Origin: SZUA-36 sp963704855
GTDB lineage: Bacteria; Pseudomonadota; Gammaproteobacteria; Xanthomonadales; SZUA-36
Direction: 5' to 3'
Assembly (NCBI GenBank): GCA_963704855.1
Contig: CAVPHY010000002.1
Span: 744,001-808,000, forward strand
Length of the DNA: 64,000 nucleotides
Shown here one piece after another: positions 44,830 through 54,185 of this stretch. The notes below the pieces were generated by a model. It searched no databases and was not told where the DNA came from. It was given only the letters and a program-made list of their open reading frames with translations. Position numbers and translations under genes: made by a program. Each line of letters starts with the position of its first letter. Position 1 is the stretch's first letter.

Positions 44830-45300
44830 AGAAGATGCAAGGAGGCTACGCAGTACCTTATTTCGGGGATCGCTTTCTGGGTTCAATTGATCGGTGTGGA
44901 AGCCAAGGTGATGTGGTGTCTTGCTTCAGGACACGGCGTAAATCCTTCCCTGGAGCCTCTGGCGCGACGTCCTGTGGCCCAGGCCAGCCTCTCGACCGTT
45001 TCACGGTCTCACCTCCTCGCTCAAGGTCCTGAATCAAGACACCACACCCCCTCGGCTATGTGCAAAACCGAAGGTCAATGGATTCTGAAAGATTCGCACG
45101 GCGTATGCTGGACGCAGGGGCGGGTAGTTGGTTTCGGGACCGTACGAGGCAGGAAGCCGAGTATCGAGCGCCACAAGGATGTGACTAGCGCGTCCCGGAA
45201 GTAACTACCCACCCCAGCGGCCCAACCACCGTACTGACAAGAGTGAGCGAAACCGAACAACCCGGTTGCGAAGCTGGCCTGCTGGACAAAGAATTTTGCA
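44830..45300. repeat. Non-coding stretch with two long inverted repeats (structured RNA candidate)
   Basis: No convincing protein lies in 44807-45393. Arms at 44912-44932 and 45026-45046 match at 20 of 21 positions in inverted orientation. A second pair (45117-45139 with 45193-45215) matches at 19 of 23. Between the first pair lies a perfect 6 bp hairpin (GACCGTTTCACGGTC, 44995-45009). I found no consensus of RNase P, tmRNA, 6S or SRP RNA. It could be a large structured RNA or a mobile-element remnant. Confidence 0.4.
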
Positions 45301-45329
45301 CGTTCAGCTGCATTCCTTGATAAAAATAT

Positions 45330-45358
45330 TTGTCTTTAGTGTTGTACTGTGGTATAAC
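45330..45358 (+). promoter_or_regulatory. Sigma-70 promoter of the lipoprotein gene
   Basis: TTGTCT (45330-45335) and TATAAC (45353-45358) with a 17 bp spacer, 36 bp before the ATG at 45394. Close to consensus at both boxes. Confidence 0.65.
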
Positions 45359-45393
45359 ACCTATACATAACTCGTTCACAGGACATCAAGACC

Positions 45394-47106
45394 ATGAAAT
45401 TTACCCGAACATTAGTACTTATCTTCAGTGCAACTTTACTGCTTGCCGGATGCAATAAGGAATCTGATGAGGCAGTTACCACCGCTAAAGAAGACAGCAA
45501 CCCGCTGCTTGCTTATGTTCCGGCTGACACGGCCTATGTGTTCGCAGGTCTTGAACCGGTTCCGGCGGAGATCACCGATGCCTATGTGACACGTTTCCAG
45601 CCGGTTCTGGATGTCATGTCCAAACACATCGAGCAGTTCCAGGCCGAGTACCAGGCGGGTGATCACCAGGATAGCCCGGCTGCACAACTCGCCATGGCGG
45701 TTCTTGACGAACTGGGCGGTACCCTGAGCACCGAAAACCTCGAAAAACTGGGAATCTCCCTGCAGGCCCATCACGCGGTATATGCAAAAGGCGTGTTCCC
45801 GGTTATCCGGCTTGGCCTGGGTGATGAACAGTTGTTACGGGATGCCATCGCCAGGATCGAAGCAAAAATGGGCTATGAATTACCGGTACAAAACCTCAAT
45901 GGCAGCACTTACTGGCGTGTCAGCGATGACGATATGCCAGTTGGAGTTTACATCGCTATCCTCGATCAGCAACTGGCACTCAGCGTTTTCCCCGTCACTG
46001 CGCAAGCGGGTATGCTGCCAGCGTTTCTTGGGCAAGAAATGCCCGCACAGAGCATGGCTTCCAGTAATGCCCTGGGCGCCATGAATAAGAAAAAAGGCTA
46101 CCTGGCTTACGGTTCGGGGATTATCGATATTCAGAAATTGGCTGATGAGATTTTGAATCCGGAGAGCAGTACGCGCAACGCTCTGGGCACGCATATGGAT
46201 GCGCACATCGCTTCCCTCGATGCGGTATGTGTTAGCGAGATCAAATCCATCATCGCCAAGGCACCGCGTATGACGGCAGGAACCACGAGGCTTAGCGCCA
46301 ATGAAGTGGCCGTGCGTTATGACCTGGAAATCGAGAACTTACTGGCAAGTGGCCTGGCTGCGCTGGTGTCTGCCACACCTGCCGCAAGTACGGGAAACCA
46401 CCTGCTTTCCGCATCGCTGGCAATAAAAGTCGGCAAGTTGCGCAGTTTCGTACTTGAACAGGCCACGGCTGTCGCCACGACGCCCTATCAGTGCGCAGAA
46501 TTGCAGGATTTGAATGACCAGGCAGCGCAACTGATGACGCAACTGAATATTCCGATGCCCCCAATGGTCAATAACCTGATGGGTGTTCGTGTCAGGGTGG
46601 ATGATTTCGATCCTTCCATGGAAATTTCCCAGGCCAATGGCCTGTTGGCATTACACGTCGACAAGCCTGAAATGTTCGTTGGTATGGCCAGCATGATGCT
46701 GCCCGGCTTCGAAAAACTTGACCTGGCCAATCAAACCGAGCCTGTCCGGATTCCCCCGGAAATGACATACATGCCAGGCCTGGATGTTTTCGCCTTGATG
46801 AGCGACACCGCAATTGGCGCATCGGTTGGTGAAAAACACGTCAAGGATCTTGCAGGTTTCCTGAGTGCGAAACCCCAGGACGACGGGACCTTCTTCTCGA
46901 TCTCCCACGATATGGCGAAACAGTTAGAAGTGCAGGCAGCAGTAGCTGAGAAATTCCAGATCGACACCGAAGCGGGTCATTCCGCCCCACACGAATATTC
47001 CGAAGCTCTGAAGAAGGCCTACACGGATATGCTCGGTTACTCCCGCGTCGATATGCGCCTGACCCCCGATGGGCTGATGATAGACAGCGCCATGACGTTT
47101 AAATAA
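45394..47106 (+). CDS. Large secreted lipoprotein, DUF3352-like
   Basis: A 570-residue protein with a lipoprotein signal (MKFTRTLVLIFSATLLLAGC, Cys at 20). The mature part begins NKESDEAVTTAKEDSNPLLAYVPADTAYVFAGLEPVP, the PADT pattern seen in DUF3352-like proteins, and later has SQANGLLALHVDKPEMF. No catalytic motif is recognisable. It has its own promoter and terminator and stands alone. Likely a periplasmic or outer-membrane lipoprotein; function unknown. Confidence 0.72.
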   Translation: MKFTRTLVLIFSATLLLAGCNKESDEAVTTAKEDSNPLLAYVPADTAYVFAGLEPVPAEITDAYVTRFQPVLDVMSKHIEQFQAEYQAGDHQDSPAAQLAMAVLDELGGTLSTENLEKLGISLQAHHAVYAKGVFPVIRLGLGDEQLLRDAIARIEAKMGYELPVQNLNGSTYWRVSDDDMPVGVYIAILDQQLALSVFPVTAQAGMLPAFLGQEMPAQSMASSNALGAMNKKKGYLAYGSGIIDIQKLADEILNPESSTRNALGTHMDAHIASLDAVCVSEIKSIIAKAPRMTAGTTRLSANEVAVRYDLEIENLLASGLAALVSATPAASTGNHLLSASLAIKVGKLRSFVLEQATAVATTPYQCAELQDLNDQAAQLMTQLNIPMPPMVNNLMGVRVRVDDFDPSMEISQANGLLALHVDKPEMFVGMASMMLPGFEKLDLANQTEPVRIPPEMTYMPGLDVFALMSDTAIGASVGEKHVKDLAGFLSAKPQDDGTFFSISHDMAKQLEVQAAVAEKFQIDTEAGHSAPHEYSEALKKAYTDMLGYSRVDMRLTPDGLMIDSAMTFK

Positions 47107-47123
47107 CCGTATTCAACTTGCTT

Positions 47124-47152
47124 AAAAAGGCCGCGTTTGCGGCCTTTTTTTT
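47124..47152. terminator. Bidirectional intrinsic terminator
   Basis: AAAAAGGCCGC and GCGGCCTTTTTTTT form a GC-rich stem with a TTT loop, flanked by A-run and T-run, so it can stop the lipoprotein transcript (plus) and the amn transcript (minus). Confidence 0.82.
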
Positions 47153-47162
47153 GGTGGCTAAC

Positions 47163-47205
47163 CCGAACATTTCAGCAGTATCCGGGATACTGCTGAAATG
47201 TTCGG
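47163..47205. repeat. 43 bp near-perfect inverted repeat
   Basis: Two perfect 21 bp arms (47163-47183 and 47185-47205) around a single G. It lies 1 bp before the stop codon of amn and 10 bp after the terminator. It is far longer than any terminator stem in the window and has no T-run of its own. Confidence 0.8.
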
Positions 47206-47206
47206 T

Positions 47207-47980
47207 CTAATAACGAAAATGCTTGATCTGCTCGCCCTTCTGGCCGATTTCGGTCATGGCTTCGATTCCGATTTGCAAATGCAGGTCAACCCAGTTTTCA
47301 GTGACTTTTCTATCCGATTCCTCGGTTTTTACACCTTCAGGCGTTACCGGCACATCTGAAACAAGCAACAGCGCACCGTGGGCAATCGCATTGGCATGGC
47401 CAACGATGAACAAAGTCGCGGTTTCCATATCGATACCGATACAGGTCATATCATGCAGTTTCTTATGGAAGGCCTCATCGTGCTCCCAGACACGGCGGTT
47501 GGTGGTATAAATGACACCCGTCCTGTAATCAAGCCCGTGTTCCATAACCTTGTCCGACACGAACTTGTGCAATTTGAATGATGGCAATGCCGGTACTTCG
47601 GGCGGGAAATAGTCATCACTGGTGCCTTCACCGCGAATGGCGGCTATCGGCAAAATAAAGTGGCCGATTTCAGTGGATTTTTTCAGACCGCCGCACTTTC
47701 CCAAAAACAGCACGCCTTTTGGCATGACCGCTGTCAACAGGTCCATGATGGTCGCCGCATTACTCGAGCCGATGCCGTAGTTGATGATGGTCAGGCCATT
47801 GTCGTTGGTCGCCGCCTGCATGGTGCGGTCCTCACCATAAATTTTACAATCAAACATCTTTGCGAACCGCCGCACATAGTCACCGAAATTCGTCACGAGG
47901 ATATATTCGCCGAACTGTTCTAGCGGCATACCGGTGTATCGTGGCAGCCAATTACGGGTTATTTCCGATTTTGTAAGCAT
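47207..47980 (-). CDS. amn: AMP nucleosidase, short form
   Basis: A 257-residue nucleoside phosphorylase-fold enzyme. GIGSSNAATIMDLL, VLFLGKCGGLKKST and IGIDMETATLFIVG (catalytic Glu of the family) are all present. It hydrolyses AMP to adenine and ribose 5-phosphate. It lacks the N-terminal domain of the 484-residue E. coli Amn and matches the short form instead. Its start is 3 bp after the hda stop, so it is the last gene of DUF2066-perM-hda-amn. Confidence 0.85.
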   Translation of the reverse strand: MLTKSEITRNWLPRYTGMPLEQFGEYILVTNFGDYVRRFAKMFDCKIYGEDRTMQAATNDNGLTIINYGIGSSNAATIMDLLTAVMPKGVLFLGKCGGLKKSTEIGHFILPIAAIRGEGTSDDYFPPEVPALPSFKLHKFVSDKVMEHGLDYRTGVIYTTNRRVWEHDEAFHKKLHDMTCIGIDMETATLFIVGHANAIAHGALLLVSDVPVTPEGVKTEESDRKVTENWVDLHLQIGIEAMTEIGQKGEQIKHFRY

Positions 47981-47983
47981 CCG

Positions 47984-48688
47984 TTATTCCTTTTTCATTC
48001 TGAGCACTTCACGGGCAAGCGGAATGGTAATTCTGCGTTTTTGCGTTAAAGCTGCCTGCTGCAGTTTTTCCACGGCATGAATCAATGCGGTCATACTTCG
48101 ATCATGGTGCTTCAGCAGGTATTGCTGTACGTCTTCAGGCAGGCTCAAACCAAGCGCATCGATATGCAGGTTGATCACCTCCAGTTTGTCGTGGTCCTCC
48201 AGGGGCTCCAATTGCAGGCGCAAACCCCAGGCCAACCGGGAGGCCAGGTCCGGCAGGCCAAGGTTGAGTGCCGACAATCTTTCGCGGCTGCTGACAAGCA
48301 AGCGACCATTGGCCTCCCTGATACGGTTGAAACAGTGAAACAATGCTTCTTCCCACGCCTGGTCACCGGCGATGACATGCAAATCGTCTACGCAGACGAG
48401 ATCCAGTTTCTCCAGGCCCTGCAAGGACGCAATGGCGTCCTTTGGCAAACGTTTCAGGGCCAGGTAGAATGCGCGTCCATCGCGTTCACGGGCCTCGACA
48501 CACACGGCATTCAATAAGTGGGTCTTGCCGCTGCCTTCGCCGCCATACAGGAAAACGTGTGAACCGGGTTCATCCGGCAGGTGCTGTAGGGCCTTGACTA
48601 CCGCGCGGTTGGGCCCGCTTACAAAATTCTCGAAACACTTGTCACGCGCGGGTTCCAGTTGCAAAGGGATTTGTGGAGAAAACAACAT
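47984..48688 (-). CDS. hda: DnaA regulatory inactivator Hda
   Basis: A 234-residue AAA+ protein. Walker A is YGGEGSGKTHLLNA, Walker B is LDLVCVDDLHVI, and sensor motifs VSSRERLSALNLGLPDLASRLAWG follow. The N-terminal clamp-binding stretch is MLFSPQIPLQLE (QIPLQL). With the sliding clamp it stimulates ATP hydrolysis by DnaA and limits re-initiation. It sits 5 bp after perM, the usual order. Confidence 0.92.
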   Translation of the reverse strand: MLFSPQIPLQLEPARDKCFENFVSGPNRAVVKALQHLPDEPGSHVFLYGGEGSGKTHLLNAVCVEARERDGRAFYLALKRLPKDAIASLQGLEKLDLVCVDDLHVIAGDQAWEEALFHCFNRIREANGRLLVSSRERLSALNLGLPDLASRLAWGLRLQLEPLEDHDKLEVINLHIDALGLSLPEDVQQYLLKHHDRSMTALIHAVEKLQQAALTQKRRITIPLAREVLRMKKE

Positions 48689-48693
48689 ACCGG

Positions 48694-49783
48694 TCAGTTT
48701 TCCGCGCCCCGCTGCGAATTATACAGTCCGCTTTGCCGGTACTTCTGCAGCATGTGCCGGACGAGCACGTTGAGTGCTGCGGCAACCGGCAGGGCCAGCA
48801 AAATACCGAGGAAACCGAATAACTGCCCCCCCGCCAGCACTGCGAAAATGACCGTCACGGGATGCAGGCCGATCTGGTCACCGACCAGCTTCGGGGTCAA
48901 ATACATGCCTTCAGCCGACTGTCCCACGGCAAATACGAACAGAACCATCAACAGGTGGAATACATCCTGAAACTGAAAAATGGCGGCGCCGGCCGCGACC
49001 AGCACACCGACAATCGAGCCCAGGTAGGGGACGATGCTGAGCAGGCCTGCGCCCATCCCGATCAGAACTGCCAGGTCTATACCCACCAGCGATAAACCAA
49101 CCGTATAAATCAGGCCCAGGGCCAGCATCACCATCAGCTGGCCGCGGAAAAACGCGCCAAGCACCTGATCCACATCCACTGCCATCCGGCTGATTTCAGC
49201 TTCCATGTTGCGCGGCAGTAAATCGTGAATGGCCCGGACCAACGGATCCCAGTCTCTCATCAGATAGAATGTGACGACCGGGATCAAAATCAGGTTCGTT
49301 ATCAACGCCGCCACGGCCAAACCACCCCGGGATATGTAATCGACGACCTTGAAAGCAGCGGTACTGATTTCTCTCCAGTAGTCCCTGAACACCTGGACAA
49401 ACTGTGCCGAATCGAAATCCTTCAATCTCAAACCCGAACTTGCCAGCCAACCAGGGCAGCGCGGTGCTGGAGAACCATTCGACCCAGCGTGGCAGGAGAT
49501 TGATCAGCAGACGGATTTGCTCAACCAGCAGCGGAACCACGATAAGCAACACGACGGTCAACAGGGTCAACATCAGAACAAATACGATGCTTACAGACAA
49601 CACCCTGCCGAGTTTCCATCGCCCGAGCGAGACCTTCTCCAGGCGGTCAACGACAGGATCGCCCAAATAGGCCAGCACGGCTGAAATTGCGAAGGGTGTA
49701 ATGACCGGCGCAAGCAGGTAGACGAGCCAGCCGGCACCAACCAGCAGAGCCAGCATCATCCAGTTTCGGGAATCACTTGTCAT
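48694..49783 (-). CDS. perM: AI-2E family transporter PerM, apparent +1 frameshift
   Basis: Two overlapping frames together give a full PerM-type permease. The N-terminal part has two or three transmembrane helices (MMLALLVGAGWLVYLLAPVITPFAISAVLAYLG; VFVLMLTLLTVVLLIVVPLL). The C-terminal part carries the remaining helices and the family signature IVPYLGSIVGVLVAAGAA. The shift lies at the AAA/TTT run 49430-49432; removing one T on the coding strand joins WLAGKFG to LRLKDFDSAQF. Combined length of 1090 bp is one over a multiple of three. Transport substrate unknown in this family. Confidence 0.82.
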
Positions 49784-49807
49784 CGGGAAATCTTAACACG
49801 TGGCCGG

Positions 49808-50842
49808 TCATAAAAACTCGTACTCGTAGCCGCTGCCGGCCTTTGCACGCAACAGCACCGAACCACGCTCGAACGCCTCTGACAGGTACTCCACCGAGGC
49901 ATTCAGTTGCAGCCTGAAATATACACGTCCGGGGTCAGCACCCAGTATTTCAACCGCATTGACCAGGCTGAGGTTCTGCAGGTATTCAAGACAGCGTATG
50001 TAATCATCGGCGCCGTTAATTTCACCGATGCTGATGTCAATGGTCCATGCCTCCTGTTCCGAGGCCGCTATAGTATTACTTGCCGCGATCTGGTCGGCCA
50101 TCTGGTGCATACCCTGGGCCAGCGCATACATCAGCTCAAGATCGGTGTTTTGCCAACTCCAGTTCTGACCACTGCTCGCCAGGTTCCAGCGCACGGTCCA
50201 TTGCGGCCCGTCGCGACGCGCAGCGATAATCGCAAGCCCGTCCGCAGGGGCACCACGCTCGACCAGGTAGTCGGTAAACCCGCCCCAGACGAGACTCATA
50301 TCGACCAGTTGTATCTCTTCCTCATCCAGGTCAGGCCAACTGACCGGCAAACCCCGCAATGCCGCAATTTCCTCTACGGACTCCCAGGCATAACCGAACC
50401 TGATCGGTTTCAGCTCCCTGCTGAGGCCATCATCGATGATCACCCAGATTTGTACAGCCGGTCTTTCCTGCCGCCATCGGGGTAAACCAACTTGCTGCAT
50501 GATCCGGTCCACCTCTGCCTGCATAAAATGCGCAACCAATCGCAATTCCTGGGAAACGGCACCGTCTGCGGCAGTTAGGTCAACTCTTGAATAACGGTAT
50601 GAGCGCAGAAACCTGGCCGCATTGCTGAGTGCATCATCGAGCGCCGGGGAAGCCGGCAACTCCCGTTGACCGCTGAGTTTTTGCAAAACCTGGATAAGTG
50701 CTTCCGGTATCGCCTCGTTTCGATCGGCCTCGGACTGGCTGGCTACGGCCACCTCACCTGCATACAGATTGACATCCGCAGCAGCCTGGGCAACGGACAA
50801 ACACAAGGTGACAATTATCAGCAGTATTTTTTTCATCTGCAC
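49808..50842 (-). CDS. DUF2066 protein, exported
   Basis: A 344-residue protein with a signal peptide (MQMKKILLIIVTLCLSVAQAAADV). The mature start VNLYAGEVAVASQSEADRNEAIPEALIQVLQKLSGQRELP is the hallmark of DUF2066. It is commonly the first gene before perM and hda in gammaproteobacteria, as here, and divergent from purM. Function unknown, probably periplasmic. Confidence 0.85.
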   Translation of the reverse strand: MQMKKILLIIVTLCLSVAQAAADVNLYAGEVAVASQSEADRNEAIPEALIQVLQKLSGQRELPASPALDDALSNAARFLRSYRYSRVDLTAADGAVSQELRLVAHFMQAEVDRIMQQVGLPRWRQERPAVQIWVIIDDGLSRELKPIRFGYAWESVEEIAALRGLPVSWPDLDEEEIQLVDMSLVWGGFTDYLVERGAPADGLAIIAARRDGPQWTVRWNLASSGQNWSWQNTDLELMYALAQGMHQMADQIAASNTIAASEQEAWTIDISIGEINGADDYIRCLEYLQNLSLVNAVEILGADPGRVYFRLQLNASVEYLSEAFERGSVLLRAKAGSGYEYEFL

Positions 50843-50905
50843 AACCGGGTAAAAATTGGGTTATTTCAAGCCCCAATAAGATAACATAGGAGACCACGAA
50901 CTCGC

Positions 50906-51985
50906 ATGAATAAACGGATCCTGTCATTGAATATCAAAACCGAAAACCCCGCCGGATTGAGTTATCTTGATGCCGGCGTAGACATTGACGCGGGTAATGA
51001 GCTGGTCGAACGGATCAAACCTGCCGTCAAATCCACCCATCGCAAAGGCGTCGTCTCCGGACTGGGCGGCTTTGGCGGTCTGTTCCAGCTCGATACCGGA
51101 CGCTACAAGGAACCCTTGCTGGTATCCGGAACCGATGGTGTTGGCACCAAGTTACTGCTCGCGAAACAACTGGAACGTCACGATACCATCGGAATTGACC
51201 TGGTCGCCATGTGTGTTAACGATATCCTGACCTGTGGTGCAGAGCCCCTGTTTTTTCTCGATTATTACGCCACGGGCAAACTGCAAATTGATAATGCCCA
51301 GGCTGTCATTGAGGGTATCGCAGAAGGCTGCAGGCAGGCCGGTTGTGCATTGATCGGCGGCGAAACGGCCGAAATGCCGGGTTTGTATGACCAGGACGAG
51401 TACGACCTGGCCGGTTTCACCGTGGGTGTGGTCGATCGCTGCAAGCTGATCGACGGTAGCAAGATCAGGGCCGGGCATATGGTGCTGGGTCTCGAATCGT
51501 CAGGGCCGCACTCTAACGGCTACTCGCTGATCCGGAAAGTCCTGGAACAATCCGGTGACAAACCATCCATGCCTCTCGGCGAGAGCACACTGGGGGCAGC
51601 CTTGCTCGCACCCACAAGGATTTACGTAAAAACACTGCTGACCCTGTTTGAGCAGTACCCGATCGATGGGCTCGCGCACATAACCGGCGGTGGTATCAGT
51701 GAGAATATCACCCGTGTTATACCCCGGGGCCTGGGTCTTGAAATTGACCTTTCGGCCTGGCCTCAACCGGCGGTTTTCGAGTGGCTGCAATCACGCGGAC
51801 GGATTGAAGAAAAGGAAATGCTGCGCACTTTCAATTGCGGAATTGGTATGGCGCTGCTCGTAAGTGTTGATTTTGCCGATGAAATTTGCGGCGCGCTGGA
51901 TAGTGCAGGTGAACGTGTCTATCGAATCGGCCGGGTAACGGAGTGTTCAGATAGCACCCACAGGGTCACCTATATACGCTCATGA
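50906..51985 (+). CDS. purM: Phosphoribosylformylglycinamidine cyclo-ligase (PurM)
   Basis: A 359-residue PurM, the AIR synthetase of purine synthesis. YLDAGVDIDAGNELVERIKP, SGTDGVGTKLLLA, VAMCVNDILTCGAEPLFFLDYYATGKL, GGETAEMPGLY and ITGGGISENI are all conserved. A short N-terminal extension (about ten residues) precedes the usual start; an in-frame alternative start is not obvious. It overlaps purN by 4 bp (ATGA). Confidence 0.95.
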   Translation: MNKRILSLNIKTENPAGLSYLDAGVDIDAGNELVERIKPAVKSTHRKGVVSGLGGFGGLFQLDTGRYKEPLLVSGTDGVGTKLLLAKQLERHDTIGIDLVAMCVNDILTCGAEPLFFLDYYATGKLQIDNAQAVIEGIAEGCRQAGCALIGGETAEMPGLYDQDEYDLAGFTVGVVDRCKLIDGSKIRAGHMVLGLESSGPHSNGYSLIRKVLEQSGDKPSMPLGESTLGAALLAPTRIYVKTLLTLFEQYPIDGLAHITGGGISENITRVIPRGLGLEIDLSAWPQPAVFEWLQSRGRIEEKEMLRTFNCGIGMALLVSVDFADEICGALDSAGERVYRIGRVTECSDSTHRVTYIRS

Positions 51986-52644
51986 AGCAGGATACCCTGA
52001 AAGCTGCCGTACTGATTTCCGGTACCGGCAGCAATCTGAAAACGCTGATTGACGCCATAGCGGCAAATAGCCTGGACCTGAACATCGTTCGGGTCGTTTC
52101 CAACCGCGCCAGCGCCCCCGGGTTGGACCATGCAACCGCTGCCTCAATACCCGTCAGCGTTATCAGCCATGCCGATTTTCCAGACCGCCAGGCGCACGAC
52201 GCCGCGGTTGCAGAAGTCCTGCAACAAAGCCAGGCTGAACTGATCATCCTGGCGGGTTACATGAGGATACTGGGTGAGGATTTCACCAGCCGGTACGATG
52301 GCCGCATGATCAATCTGCACCCTTCCCTTCTGCCTTTGTACAAAGGTCTGGACACCTATAACCGTGTTCTGCGCTCGGGTGACACCGAAACCGGCGCCAG
52401 CATCCACTTTGTTACTGCGGGTCTTGATTCTGGGCCGGTCATCTCGCAGGTGAAAATGCCCGTTTTGCCCGGTGATGATGCAAGTGCATTGAAAGCAAGG
52501 CTGGGGCCGCTTGAACATAAATTGCTGAAAGCGACCGTCGGATTGTTCTGTAACCGCGAAATAGCCTACAGGCACGGTGCGGTTTTATACCGGGGCCGGG
52601 AAGCCAGGGAGCCTTTGCAATTGAAACCCGATGGTAGTTTTTAA
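51982..52644 (+). CDS. purN: Phosphoribosylglycinamide formyltransferase (PurN)
   Basis: A 220-residue GAR transformylase. VLISGTGSNLKTLIDA binds phosphate, and MINLHPSLLPLYKGLDTYNRVL carries the catalytic Asn/His; VTAGLDSGPVISQ follows. It uses 10-formyl-tetrahydrofolate to formylate GAR. Second gene of the purMN operon. Confidence 0.94.
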   Translation: MKQDTLKAAVLISGTGSNLKTLIDAIAANSLDLNIVRVVSNRASAPGLDHATAASIPVSVISHADFPDRQAHDAAVAEVLQQSQAELIILAGYMRILGEDFTSRYDGRMINLHPSLLPLYKGLDTYNRVLRSGDTETGASIHFVTAGLDSGPVISQVKMPVLPGDDASALKARLGPLEHKLLKATVGLFCNREIAYRHGAVLYRGREAREPLQLKPDGSF

Positions 52645-52680
52645 ATAGGCTATGTCGCCGATCGCCTGAATACTGCCCGC

Positions 52681-52905
52681 CTATTTTTCGGGTAACTCTG
52701 TGCGCAAACCCAGCGCATGAATTTCATTCCCCATCAATGAACCCAGCGTCGCATATACCATCCGGTGCCTTGCAAGGGTTGGTTTGCCCGCGAAGGCAGC
52801 GTAGCGAACCACCGCCTCAAAGTGAACCCCGTCATCACCGGTAACCGTTACATCCGCGCCTGGCAGTCCTTTAAGTATCATTTGCGCTATCGTCGTGCTA
52901 TCCAT
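52681..52905 (-). CDS. BolA family protein (IbaG-like)
   Basis: A 74-residue BolA-fold protein: LPGADVTVTGDDGVHFEAVVRYAAF, then ARHRMVYATLGSLMGNEIHALGLRT. The length and the GNEIHALGL ending fit IbaG. Such proteins bind monothiol glutaredoxins and Fe-S clusters. It faces purMN convergently. The 228 bp to the next gene hold nothing recognisable. Confidence 0.85.
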   Translation of the reverse strand: MDSTTIAQMILKGLPGADVTVTGDDGVHFEAVVRYAAFAGKPTLARHRMVYATLGSLMGNEIHALGLRTELPEK

Positions 52906-53133
52906 AAACTAACGTCCTTTATTACCGATCTGTGTCCATTGAAAAAAGAACATCGAACGGTGAAAACATTCAAGATTTTTAAATCCAATGGCCAAGAGGG
53001 CAAACGGACTTGACCTTTCAGAAACGTTTATCATAGTGGATTGCTTCGCCATTAAAAACACCCGTGACTTGCGGATATCTCACCCTGGCTGCATAAACTG
53101 CGGCTTGAGCATCATCCGGGATTACGACCCCGC

Positions 53134-54123
53134 GTGCTGATAGCGATCATCCAGTTGGTTGCAGGCTTCCTGTTGCTGGTCTGGGGGGCTGATCGCCTGG
53201 TGGCCGGAGCATCGGCAACCGCGCGAAACCTCGGCGTGTCACCCTTGATCATCGGTCTGACCATTATTGGCTTCGGTACTTCGGCACCTGAACTGGTGGT
53301 CTCGGCTGTTGCCACTTTAAAGGGAAATTCCGGCCTGGCGGTTGGCAACGCGATTGGTTCCAACATCGCCAATATGGGCCTGGTGCTGGGTGCGACGGCA
53401 CTGATTTATCCGCTGAGGATGGAATCCCACGCGCTGAAACGCGAATACCCGATGTTGCTGTTAATCATGTTGATTTGCTTCCTGATGGCGCTGGATGGCG
53501 TTTACAGCCGGCCTGAAGGCTGGTTACTGATCATCGGTTTGTTTGCAGTTGTCATCTGGATCATCCGTATCGGTTTGCACCGCCCGCTTTCTGACCCACT
53601 GGCAGAAGAGTTCGATGCCGAAATCCCCAAAGACACCCCCACTAAAGTGGCGCTGTTCTGGCTCATGGTGGGTCTTGTCGTCCTGCCGATCAGTTCGACA
53701 TTCCTGGTCGAAGGTGCGATCACCATCGCCCGTATCCTGCATGTTACCGACACGGTCATAGGCCTGACAGTCGTTGCCATTGGCACCAGCCTGCCGGAAC
53801 TGGCAACTGCAATCACAGCCGCATTACACAAGGAAGACGACCTCGCCATAGGCAACATCATCGGTTCAAATATTTTCAATCTGCTGGGTGTTCTGGGTAT
53901 TGCAGCGGCCATCCAGCCGATAATCCTGTTACCTATCATCCTGGCACGTGATTTCCCTGCAATGTTCCTGGTGACCGGCGCGCTCTACCTGATGGCTTCT
54001 GATTTTCGTGGACCAGGCCGCATCGGCAGGAGGTCAGGAATCGCCCTGCTGCTGATGTTTATCGGCTATATCCTGCTGGTGTGGATGAGTTCCACCCGAA
54101 TTGAACTGACCCTGCCGGGTTAA
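53134..54123 (+). CDS. Calcium/sodium antiporter (YrbG/CaxA type)
   Basis: A 329-residue antiporter with about ten transmembrane helices in two repeats. Each carries the alpha-repeat motif: GFGTSAPELVVSA and AIGTSLPELATA, with GNAIGSNIANMGLVLG and GNIIGSNIFNLLGVLG. It exchanges cations across the inner membrane. The start is GTG. It heads the LPS-transport cluster, as in E. coli yrbG. Confidence 0.9.
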   Translation: MLIAIIQLVAGFLLLVWGADRLVAGASATARNLGVSPLIIGLTIIGFGTSAPELVVSAVATLKGNSGLAVGNAIGSNIANMGLVLGATALIYPLRMESHALKREYPMLLLIMLICFLMALDGVYSRPEGWLLIIGLFAVVIWIIRIGLHRPLSDPLAEEFDAEIPKDTPTKVALFWLMVGLVVLPISSTFLVEGAITIARILHVTDTVIGLTVVAIGTSLPELATAITAALHKEDDLAIGNIIGSNIFNLLGVLGIAAAIQPIILLPIILARDFPAMFLVTGALYLMASDFRGPGRIGRRSGIALLLMFIGYILLVWMSSTRIELTLPG

Positions 54124-54185
54124 AATTTTAAGTGCATCAATATTCCGATCAATTGCCAGTAATCAATTCGGGTTAGAATAACCAT

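Noticed and set aside
44830..45300. RNase P RNA, tmRNA, SRP or 6S RNA in the structured stretches
   Set aside because: I looked for the conserved cores (for example GAGGAAAGTCC of RNase P and the SRP GGAAGGAAGCAGCC loop) here and at 12 kb and did not find them.
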